A stretch of 7,384 nucleotides of DNA, taken from assembly GCA_030040175.1 (NCBI GenBank), contig JASHUF010000290.1, positions 1-7,384 on the forward strand, read 5' to 3'. A program made the position numbers and the translations under genes. Positions 1 through 7,300 of this stretch are shown here, in pieces. The first letter of the stretch is position 1. The number at the start of each line of letters is the position of its first letter. Under the pieces are notes generated by a model. The model saw only the letters and a list, made by a program, of their open reading frames with translations, was not told the origin of the DNA and ran no database searches. This DNA is from Acidobacteriaceae bacterium. Its GTDB lineage: Bacteria; Acidobacteriota; Terriglobia; Terriglobales; Acidobacteriaceae.

Positions 1-457
1 AATCCTCCGCAGTGAACCCAGCGCACGCCCTGGAAAAAATCGCCTTCCAGTCGAAATCGCCCGGCTTCAGTTGCGCTGCCGCCTCGTTGGCGCGGTTGTA
101 AAAAACCACCGGAGGGCGCACGCCGTATCCGCGGTCGCTGTAGACCGTGGCCATGTTCGGTCCCGTGGCCCCGTTATGCTCGAAGTGCTTGTAGATCGGC
201 GTCACACCCATCGCGCGCACGCGCTCGGCAATCAGATCGCCAATGGGATAATTCACCATCGCCGACACGATCGCCGTCTTCATCTTGAAACAGTCCGAAA
301 GATTCGCGGCCACGTTGAACTCGCCGCCGCTCACGTGAATTTTGCATTCAGCCGCCTTGCGGAACGGAATGATCCCCGGATCGAGCCGGTGAACGATTCC
401 ACCCAGCGCCAGAAAATCCGGTTCCCCGCCCCTTGGAATGGTCAATGCCTCGGTCAT
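1..457 (-). CDS. PfkB-family sugar kinase (2-dehydro-3-deoxygluconokinase-like), N-terminal part, apparent frameshift near the left edge
   Basis: Cytoplasmic carbohydrate kinase that would transfer phosphate from ATP to a sugar or sugar acid; KDG is the most likely substrate by resemblance, but ribokinase-type alternatives stay open. The ATG at 457 is preceded by GGGGAG seven bases upstream. Visible PfkB features: GGI at 19-21, the substrate-side motif SGGEFNVAANL at 43-53, YPIGDLIAERVRAMGV at 70-85, and GPNMATVYSDRG at 99-110 followed by RPPVVFYNRANEAA at 114-127. The frame reads normally to WKAIF (137-141). It then gives RACAGFTAED, which does not resemble the family, whereas the neighbouring frame gives GVRWVHCGG, close to the expected GVRWFHSGG. 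The break coincides with six T in the coding strand (34-39), so one T appears to be missing: either a sequencing error or a real disruption. The ATP-binding C-terminal half lies outside the window. The gene is 64 bases downstream of the Sco gene and may be co-transcribed, with no evident functional link. Confidence 0.85.
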   Translation of the reverse strand, partial: MTEALTIPRGGEPDFLALGGIVHRLDPGIIPFRKAAECKIHVSGGEFNVAANLSDCFKMKTAIVSAMVNYPIGDLIAERVRAMGVTPIYKHFEHNGATGPNMATVYSDRGYGVRPPVVFYNRANEAAAQLKPGDFDWKAIFSRACAGFTAED

Positions 458-464
458 CGATTGA

Positions 465-470
465 CTCCCC
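465..470 (-). promoter_or_regulatory. Shine-Dalgarno sequence of the sugar kinase gene
   Basis: The minus strand reads GGGGAG followed by seven bases and then ATG at 457. It fixes the kinase start and shows that this gene, unlike the upstream Sco gene, has a conventional leader-type ribosome binding site. That fits an internal gene of a two-gene transcript. Confidence 0.6.
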
Positions 471-521
471 GCTCCTCTCCTCAGAAAATCTTTGGCGTCC
501 AGCGCCGCCACGCCGCATGCC

Positions 522-1424
522 TCAACCGGCTTGCATGGCCACGCGCTTCACGTCGCTCAGCACCTCGTCCGGCGTCCACTCGTTGCCGGGATAAAACTGC
601 GCCACTTTGCCGCGCGGCCCGATCAGCGTGGTCGATAGCGTGTGCGTTATCGTATCGCCGGCGCCATAGCTCACGCCCACATCGAAATACAGCGCCATCT
701 TCTTCAGTTCCGGCTTGGCGGGCACGGCAAAATCCCAATGCGCAAACGCGCTCCTGGCGTCGCTGCCGATGTACGCCGCTCCATACGCGCGCAGGCGCGC
801 AGGCGTATCGTGATCCGGATCGAAGCTCACGCACAGCAGATGCGTCTTCGCATAGAGCGACGGATCGGCGGCAAGCTGCCGGTTAATCGCGGCAAAGTTG
901 TGCGTCACCAGCGGGCAGAAATTCGGCAGCGGGCAACGCGTGTAAATAAAGGTGAGCAGCAGTGTCTTGCCGCGAAACTGATGGAGATGAATCGCCCGTC
1001 CATCCTGGTTGCGCAGCGCAAAATCCGGAACCTCGTCGCCCGGCTCCGGCACGTGATAGAGCACCGTGGGCCGGTAATCCGGCTTTGCCTGGGCGATCAC
1101 CACAATGTGATCGAGCAGCGCATCCCCGTCTCCGTTCTCCGGCACAAGCAGGTCCGCAGTGATCTCGTCGCCCGGATGCAGCTCGCTCAGGATTCCCGGA
1201 TCCTTCAGCTTGTACGGCATCGTCATCGCGTCCATGAAGCCGGGAATCGCCTCATGCGCCACCGTTACCTCGCCCGTCGCCGCATTGGTGTTGATCACTT
1301 TTCCGCGCAGGTGGTACACCTTCACGCCCGCGTTTTGCGCGCCCGGCTGGTCCGCCGCGGGCCCGGAACGGCATCCCGTCAGTACGGCCAAAGCAAGAAG
1401 CGCGCCGGCGAAAAAAATCCGCAT
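522..1424 (-). CDS. Sco1/SenC family copper chaperone lipoprotein with N-terminal CusF-like domain
   Basis: Predicted exported lipoprotein for copper handling, probably copper delivery to or redox maturation of the CuA site of a heme-copper oxidase. I use the ATG at 1424 (300 residues); a GTG directly before it would add one residue, and numbering here counts from that GTG. A signal peptide of hydrophobic residues 4-16 ends in a lipobox LTGC with lipidated Cys19. Residues 38-95 match the CusF copper-binding fold: HEAIPGFMDAMTMPY carries His58 and Met65, Met68 and Met70, the expected Cu(I)/Ag(I) ligand region. Residues 127-297 are the Sco domain: PDFALRNQDG (134-143), TFIYTRCPLPNFCP (159-172), CVSFDPDHDTP (199-209) and a conserved His262 in the THTLSTTLIGPRG stretch. 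Cys165, Cys171 and His262 would form the copper site. The cysteine spacing is C-x5-C-P instead of the classical C-x3-C-P. Family membership is firm; the oxidase partner is inferred and not in the window. Confidence 0.93.
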   Translation of the reverse strand: MRIFFAGALLALAVLTGCRSGPAADQPGAQNAGVKVYHLRGKVINTNAATGEVTVAHEAIPGFMDAMTMPYKLKDPGILSELHPGDEITADLLVPENGDGDALLDHIVVIAQAKPDYRPTVLYHVPEPGDEVPDFALRNQDGRAIHLHQFRGKTLLLTFIYTRCPLPNFCPLVTHNFAAINRQLAADPSLYAKTHLLCVSFDPDHDTPARLRAYGAAYIGSDARSAFAHWDFAVPAKPELKKMALYFDVGVSYGAGDTITHTLSTTLIGPRGKVAQFYPGNEWTPDEVLSDVKRVAMQAG

Positions 1425-1434
1425 CACGCAGTCT

Positions 1435-1440
1435 AGTGTA
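1435..1440 (-). promoter_or_regulatory. Candidate -10 element for the Sco gene
   Basis: The minus strand reads TACACT, a 4 of 6 match to TATAAT. It lies seven bases before the GTG at 1427 and ten before the ATG at 1424, so transcription would start at or within a few bases of the start codon. No TTGACA-like -35 is visible at normal spacing and no Shine-Dalgarno sequence lies next to the start. Weak on its own; the similar arrangement on the other side of the divergent region adds some support. Confidence 0.3.
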
Positions 1441-1558
1441 CAACCCTGAACTCATCGCGATTGCCCGCGCCGCTGTCACGTCTCCGCACGATCCTGCTCT
1501 GTGCATCCGGAATTCCGTTCGCAGCCTCACCCATTGGCGGCCATTCAGTTCCCTGCGG

Positions 1559-1564
1559 TATAAC
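1559..1564 (+). promoter_or_regulatory. Candidate -10 element for the addB-addA operon
   Basis: TATAAC (5 of 6 match to TATAAT) ends six bases before the ATG at 1571, so the predicted transcription start falls on or beside the A of the start codon. A partial -35, TTGGCG at 1534-1539, sits 19 bases upstream, which is longer than the usual 16-18. No Shine-Dalgarno-like purine run precedes the ATG. The combination suggests a leaderless transcript. Confidence 0.4.
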
Positions 1565-1570
1565 GCTAAA

Positions 1571-4375
1571 ATGGGATCTCCGTTCAACGCAGGGCCTGCG
1601 CCGCCGCTGTCTGCGCCCTGGCTCGACCAAGCCCTCGCCGGCGGCAGCATCGTCGTCGCCTCCAGTGAGCGTGCGGCCCGCGCGCTCACCGGCGCTTATC
1701 ACCGCGCGCGCCGTGCCCAGGGCCTCACCGCGTGGCCCGCTCCCGGTATTCAGCCGTGGGAGAGTTTCGTCCGCGCGGTCTGGCAGCAGCGCACACCCGG
1801 CGGGCGCATGATCCTCAGCCCGTTGCAGGAGCAATCGCTTTGGACCGAGATCGCCGCCGCGCACGGACCCGCCCCGCCGCTTGACGGCCCTCGCCATCGC
1901 ATTGCCCGCCTGGCCATGGACGCGCACCGGCTTCTCTGTGCTTACGCACCTCGCTTTCTGCGCGCCGGCACAAGAGCGGCCTGGCAGCAGGATGCCGCGG
2001 CCTTCAGCCGATGGCTGGCCGCCTTCGACGAAGCCTGCAGCGGCGGCGGATTTCTGAGCGCTGCGCGCCTGCCGCTCGAGCTCGCGCCCGCGCTCACAGC
2101 CGACTCTTCTCCGCGCCCTCCGCTCGTGCTCGCGGGCTTCGATCGCATCCTGCCCATCCAGCGCGATCTCTTCACCGCGTGGGGCGGGTGGCGCGAGGCC
2201 CCGCACGCCCGCGCCGCCGGTCGCATCGCCTTCCATCGCGCGCCCGACGCATCCGCCGAACTCGCTGCGTGCGGGCTCTGGTGCGCGGAACAACTGCGCG
2301 CGTCCCCGGATGCGCGCCTGCTCGTCGTCACGCAGGACGCAGCCGGGCGCCGCGGCGAAATCGAGCGCGCACTCTCGCGTTTTCTCCCGGATGCGGAGAA
2401 TCCCGCGCACCCCGCGCCTCCCTTCGAGTTCTCGCTGGGCGTCCCGCTCGGCCAGGTCTCCCTCGCGCGCGGCGCGTCGCTTCTGCTGCGCTGGTTCGAG
2501 GCGCCGCTCGAAGAGCCGGAGCTCGACTGGATCATCTCCGCCGGCCATCTGGCCGCCGAGGACGAAGAGTCGCGCGCCCTTGCCGCATTCATGCGCGCCC
2601 TGCGCCGGCGCGGCCTTGAGCGCACGCACTGGCATCTGCACGACTTTATCAGTCAGGATCCCGGAGGGTCTTTGCCGGCCTCCTGGGTTGCGCGCATGCA
2701 GCGGGCGCGCTTTACGCTCGACAAATTCACCCGCGAGCGCACTTCCGCGCGCAAGGAAGCCAGTCCGCTCGCATGGGCTGAGCTCGTTCCTCAGCTGCTT
2801 GAAACCGCGGGCTGGCCGGGCGGGCGCGTCCTTGCAAGTGAGGAATTCCAGATTCTCCGTCGCTGGGAACAGGCCGTGGACGCGTGCGCCTCGCTCGGCT
2901 TTACCGGCCGGCAATTAACTTGGAGCGGTTTTCTCGCTGAGCTGGAGCGCATTTCGAAGGAAACGCTCTTTGCGCCGGAATCCGAGGGCGCGCCCGTTCT
3001 CATCGCCGGGCCCGCGGAATCGGCCGGTCTCGAGGCCGGCGGCATCTGGTTCCTGGGCGCGAGCGAAGACGCGTGGCCCGCTTCCGGCACAGCGCATCCT
3101 CTTCTCCCCTTCGAGGTGCAGCGCGAGGCGGAGATGCCTCACGCCTCGGCGCAGCTCGACTGGACCGTCGCCGAAGCCACGACTCAGCGCCTCCTTCGCT
3201 CCGCACCCGAAGTTCAATTCAGTTTCGCCCGCATGGTGGAGGGCGTGGAGACGCGCCCTTCGCGGCTGGTCCTCAACGCCGCCGGCACGCCGCAGGACCT
3301 TCCCTCAGTCCTGGTTGCGCCGCGCCCGCCCTCTGCGCAGACCTTCTGGTTCGAGGACGGCAGCCAGGTTCCCTTTCCGGCAGGCCCGCTTCGCGGCGGC
3401 GCCAATGTGCTCACCGCGCAGTCGCAATGCCCTTGCAAAGCCTTCGCTGTCGCGCGCCTCGGCGCAAAGGATTGGGAGCCTGCGCAGGCGGGTCTCACGT
3501 CTCGGCAACGCGGCGCGCTTCTGCACGAGGTACTCAAATCCGTCTGGAGCGCTCCGCCGAATGGAATTTGCAGTCACGCGGATTTGCTCGACAAGCTGAA
3601 TACTCTTGAAGAGTTTGTCCGCGGTCACGCTCGCGCGGCGCTCGCGAGCAAGGCGCTCGACGCCGTACGCGCTTCGATGCCGGAGGCATATCTCGCCCTT
3701 GAAGAGGTCCGGCTCGTCGCCCTCATCAGCGAATGGCTCCGGTATGAAGCCGCGCGCGTGCCCTTCACCGTGGAGGACGTGGAGATCGAGACCGACGCCC
3801 ATATCGCCGGTCTCGACCTGCATCTACGCCTTGACCGCGTGGACCGCCTCATCGATGGTTCGCTCCTTGTCATCGACTACAAGACCGGCGACGTCTCGCC
3901 CCAATCCTGGGACCTTCCCCGCCCTGACGATGTGCAGTTGCCGCAGTACGCCTGTTTTGCGCTTGAGCAGTCGCAGCGCGAGAAACTCGCCCCGGATGGC
4001 GGCGGGAGCCCTCTCGAGCAACCAGCCGCGGAGGGCGTTGCCTGGCTTGGCGGGCTCGTCTTCGCCAAGGTGCGCACCGGCAACATGGAATTCGCCGGCC
4101 GCCTCACCGACGCACGAGCAACCCTCCGCGCGGACCTTCGAGGAAACACCAATTTTGTGAAGAAGCCGCTCACGCGCGAGCAGCTCGCGGAATGGAAACA
4201 GTACATCGAGCAATGCGCGCGCGATTTTCTCACCGGCCGCGCCCTCGCCGATCCACGAGATTTCCCGCACACCTGCGAGAGCTGCGGCTTGCAAACGCTC
4301 TGCCGCATTCACGAACAGAAAGGGCAAACAGGCACAGGCAACGGCTTTGAGAGCGGGGAGTCCGCCGATGCGTAA
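1571..4375 (+). CDS. addB: AddB-like PD-(D/E)XK nuclease subunit with iron-sulfur cluster (DNA double-strand break repair)
   Basis: Nuclease and scaffold subunit of an AddAB-type helicase-nuclease that resects DNA ends before RecA loading. The ATG at 1571 gives 934 residues. An in-frame GTG at 1436 would add 45 unconvincing residues across the divergent promoter region, so it is rejected. The N-terminal part (about 27-65, VVASSERAARAL then WPAPGIQPWESF) looks like a degenerate UvrD-type domain: no Walker A motif is visible. Residues 491-503 (GGIWFLGASEDAWP region) match the AddB motif that ends in WP. The C-terminal nuclease domain has RGALLHEVL with His652, RVDRLIDGS with Asp758, and VIDYKTG with Asp769 and Lys771, the expected catalytic set. 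Cys620 (QCPCKAF) plus Cys902, Cys905 and Cys911 (C-x2-C-x5-C) reproduce the AddB 4Fe-4S signature that pins the nuclease domain. It is shorter than Bacillus AddB (about 1170) and closer to the roughly 900-residue 'probable DNA repair protein' group that sits beside UvrD-type helicases. It overlaps the next gene by 8 bases. The symbol rests on architecture, not on tested orthology. Confidence 0.88.
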   Translation: MGSPFNAGPAPPLSAPWLDQALAGGSIVVASSERAARALTGAYHRARRAQGLTAWPAPGIQPWESFVRAVWQQRTPGGRMILSPLQEQSLWTEIAAAHGPAPPLDGPRHRIARLAMDAHRLLCAYAPRFLRAGTRAAWQQDAAAFSRWLAAFDEACSGGGFLSAARLPLELAPALTADSSPRPPLVLAGFDRILPIQRDLFTAWGGWREAPHARAAGRIAFHRAPDASAELAACGLWCAEQLRASPDARLLVVTQDAAGRRGEIERALSRFLPDAENPAHPAPPFEFSLGVPLGQVSLARGASLLLRWFEAPLEEPELDWIISAGHLAAEDEESRALAAFMRALRRRGLERTHWHLHDFISQDPGGSLPASWVARMQRARFTLDKFTRERTSARKEASPLAWAELVPQLLETAGWPGGRVLASEEFQILRRWEQAVDACASLGFTGRQLTWSGFLAELERISKETLFAPESEGAPVLIAGPAESAGLEAGGIWFLGASEDAWPASGTAHPLLPFEVQREAEMPHASAQLDWTVAEATTQRLLRSAPEVQFSFARMVEGVETRPSRLVLNAAGTPQDLPSVLVAPRPPSAQTFWFEDGSQVPFPAGPLRGGANVLTAQSQCPCKAFAVARLGAKDWEPAQAGLTSRQRGALLHEVLKSVWSAPPNGICSHADLLDKLNTLEEFVRGHARAALASKALDAVRASMPEAYLALEEVRLVALISEWLRYEAARVPFTVEDVEIETDAHIAGLDLHLRLDRVDRLIDGSLLVIDYKTGDVSPQSWDLPRPDDVQLPQYACFALEQSQREKLAPDGGGSPLEQPAAEGVAWLGGLVFAKVRTGNMEFAGRLTDARATLRADLRGNTNFVKKPLTREQLAEWKQYIEQCARDFLTGRALADPRDFPHTCESCGLQTLCRIHEQKGQTGTGNGFESGESADA
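4355..4360 (+). promoter_or_regulatory. Shine-Dalgarno sequence of the AddA-like gene, inside the end of the AddB-like gene
   Basis: GGGGAG with seven bases before the ATG at 4368 lies within the last codons of the upstream gene. It decides the start of the helicase gene and, with the 8-base overlap, points to translational coupling and matched subunit production. Confidence 0.65.
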
Positions 4376-7300
4376 GACAGCGCCTCAGTCCGAGCCGCCC
4401 GATCAGTCGCAGCGCGAGCACGCGCTCGACCCCACCCGCTCCGTTCTCGTCCGCGCTCCGGCCGGCTCCGGCAAGACCGAACTGCTCGCGCGCCGCTTTC
4501 TGCGGCTTCTCGCCGCGGTCGACGATCCCGGCCACATCGTGGCCATCACCTTCACCAATTCTGCCGCCGCTGAAATGCGCAATCGGATTCTCGCCAATCT
4601 CGAGAAAGCTGCCGCAGACGAAACAGCGGAACGCGGCGCCAGCGACCCCTCAGACAACGATTTCTCAATGGAGGCGCTGGCCTCCCGCGCGCTCGCGCAT
4701 TCTCGCCGCCTCAACTGGAACCTGATCGATCTCCCGGCACGTCTCCGCATCTCCACCATCGACTCCTTTTGCCGGGAGCTGGCCCTGCAACGGCCATTGC
4801 TTTCCGGTCTGGGGGGAGCAATCGACATAGCCGAGCACCGCCAAGAGCTTTATCGCCGCGCCGCGCGCCGCACCCTCGAAGAAATAGGAGGCGGCAACGC
4901 GGATCTGACCGCGGCCATCGAAAGGCTGCTGCTCTGGCGCGCTAACCACTGGCAGGAGACCGAAGATTTGCTGGTGGACATGCTCAAAGACCGCGATCGC
5001 TGGATGCACGATTTCCTCCTGGACCGCGAACCCAACTGGGAAGCGTTGCGCGCGCGGCTCGAGCGCCCGTTTGATCGCGCCCACGCGAGCGATGCTTTGC
5101 CCCTGCGCTATACCGATGCAGAATGGTCCATTGTTCGCGCATGCTTTCTGCTTCTGCGCCGTGCAGCCGGTCACCTGCAGGTCGTCTTCGCAGAGACGGG
5201 CGCGGTCGACTTCACTGAGGTTGCGCAGATCGCCCTGCGTGTGCTTCGGAGCGAAGACGGCATGCCCACCGACGCTGCGCTCGCCGTCGCCGACGGCATT
5301 CGCCATCTGCTCGTCGATGAGTTTCAGGACACCAGCCGCAAGCAGCACCGTCTTCTTGCGAGCCTCATCGCCGCCTGGCCTGAGCGCGAGGGCCGCACCT
5401 GTTTCGTCGTCGGCGACCCCATGCAGTCCATCTACTTCTTCCGCGACGCCGACGCCGAGCTCTTTCCCCGCGTGGAAAACTTCGGCCTCGATCTTCCCGG
5501 TGAACTGCCGCTCGCCTTCGATTCCATTGCGCTCACGGCCAACTTCCGAACCGCCGCGCCCCTTGTGGGCGCGCTGAACGAAACCTTCGCTGAGGTCTTT
5601 GCGCAGGACGACGGAAGCGGCGTCCGTTTTTCAGCGGCAGTTCCCTCCCGCGAAGACAACGGAATGACCGGCCTGGCGCCGGAAGCCGCACCTGGTCCGC
5701 GTATGGATCTCCACGTCGACTTCGTACCGGACACGCCCCGAAGCGGTTCAGCCGGCCAGAAGGAGAGAATGCGCGAGGAGCGCGCCGCTGCGCACGAGAG
5801 GCAGATCGAACAAATCGCCGCTTTGATCCGCGCGCAGTCGCACCGCATGAGCCATGCGCAAGCGGAGAATCTGCATATCGGCAATCATAAGGAGAAGAAA
5901 AAGTATCGCATTGCCGTCCTTGCCCGCGCGCGCAAATCGCTGCAACCCATCGCAGCCGCGCTGCGCGCCGCAAACATCCCGTTTCGCGCCGTCGATCTCG
6001 AGCCGCTCAAGGAGCGCCCGGAGATCCTCGACGCGCTGGCCGCCGCGCGCGCCTTTCTCAATCCGCAGGATCGCGTGGCCTGGCTGGGCGTACTGCGTGC
6101 GCCCTGGTGCGCGCTCACGCTCGAGGATTTGCACCGGCTCGTCAGCGCCGACGAAGAAGCCCTGCTCACGCGTCCGGTGCCCGATCTTCTCGCGGAACGC
6201 CTGCCTTTTCTCGGCGCAGAGCCGCGCGCCGCTGTCGAGCGCGTCCTCGCGGCCGCGGACTTGGCACGGCGGCTCCGCATGGCGCAGCCCTCGGCCGCGG
6301 TCGGCACATGGCTGGAGCAAACCTGGCTCGCGCTCGGCGGCGCGCATTGCGTGGACGCGGCCGGCCGCGCCAATCTCGACCTCCTGTGGCGCGCGCTCGA
6401 TGCGCTCCCCGAAGGTGAGCAGGACTTCTTCGGTCCTGCCCTCGATGCCGCGCTCGAAGAGCTGACCGCGCTTCCCGATCCCGAGTCCGACGAAAACTGC
6501 GGTGTGCAGTTGATGACCATCCACAAGGCGAAGGGCCTTGAATTCGAGATCGTCATCGTGCCCGAGCTGCAGGCCGTACCCAGGCGAAACGAGCCCCGAT
6601 TGCTCTCCTGGCTTGAGCGCGGGCTCGCCGAACCCGATGAATCCGGCGAACCAACCGAATTTCTGGTGGCGCCCATCGCGGCCAAAGGCACCGATCGCGG
6701 CGCCGCAAAAGAGTGGGTCGATCGAATCGGTCACGAACGCGAGCACCAGGAGCTGCGCCGGCTCTTGTACGTCGCCGCTTCGCGCGCGCGCGAGCAGCTT
6801 CACCTTTTTGCCCGCCCCGCGTACAAGACCGAAAAAGGCGGATCGTTCACCCTCATCGAGCCGCGTGAAAGCCTGCTCGCGACGGCGTGGCCCGCGCTCG
6901 CAGCCGAGGTTCGCCGCCGCTTTGAGGCATGGCGCGCGCAGGCCGCCGCACCGCTCGCGGCCATCGCCGCAGCCGCGGAAGACGTGCAGGCATCGCCTGC
7001 GGCTCCGCGCGGAGCTTGGCTCCGTCGTCTGCCGCCTGGCGCACGCACGTCCGTTTCAGTATCCGCAGCGCCCGCCTCCGCGCCGGCCATTGCCGGAATG
7101 GGTCGGCTTTACGAGCGTCACGAAGGCGGCCTGCGCTCACGCGCTCTGGGCGTTGCCGTGCACGCGCTGCTCCAAGAGATTGCGCGTCTGCGCGAGGGCT
7201 CCGAATGGGGCGCGGTGCGCTCGGCCCTGCCGCGTTTCACCGCCCGCACTGCGGCGCAGATTCGCGCCGCGGGTTTCGATCCCGCTGCGGCCGCAGGCAT

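Larger units (their letters stand above)
1428..1570. other. Divergent intergenic region between the Sco gene and the addB-addA operon
   Basis: These 143 bases separate two genes transcribed in opposite directions and must hold both promoters. Apart from the two -10-like hexamers and the small palindrome TGTACA at 1437-1442, I see no long inverted repeat, operator pair or LexA/SOS-type box. The long open frames that cross it on both strands look like shadows caused by high GC. Confidence 0.6.

Noticed and set aside
478..515. Possible hairpin between the Sco gene and the kinase (GGCGT/ACGCC with a nearby T run on the minus strand)
   Set aside because: The stem is only five pairs with an eleven-base loop and the T run is short and offset; too weak to call a terminator.
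71..886. Open frame (271 codons) antisense to the kinase and Sco genes
   Set aside because: It crosses two recognised genes and their junction on the other strand, with Arg/His-rich composition and no motifs.
642..1436. Open frame (264 codons) antisense to the Sco gene
   Set aside because: It mirrors the coding frame of a clear Sco-family gene and has biased, motif-free composition.
1436..1570. Upstream GTG start adding 45 residues to the AddB-like protein
   Set aside because: The added residues do not resemble the family, there is no ribosome binding site, and they would cover the promoter region. The ATG at 1571 follows a good -10-like element and begins just before the conserved N-terminal segment.
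1433..2914. Long open frame (493 codons) antisense to the AddB-like gene
   Set aside because: Very Arg/Gly/Ala-rich translation with no recognisable motif, opposite a gene with clear domains; typical shadow frame in GC-rich DNA.
5748..6803. Long open frame (351 codons) antisense to the helicase gene
   Set aside because: It lies opposite conserved helicase motifs V and VI, shows no domain and no ribosome binding site that I can support; shadow frame.
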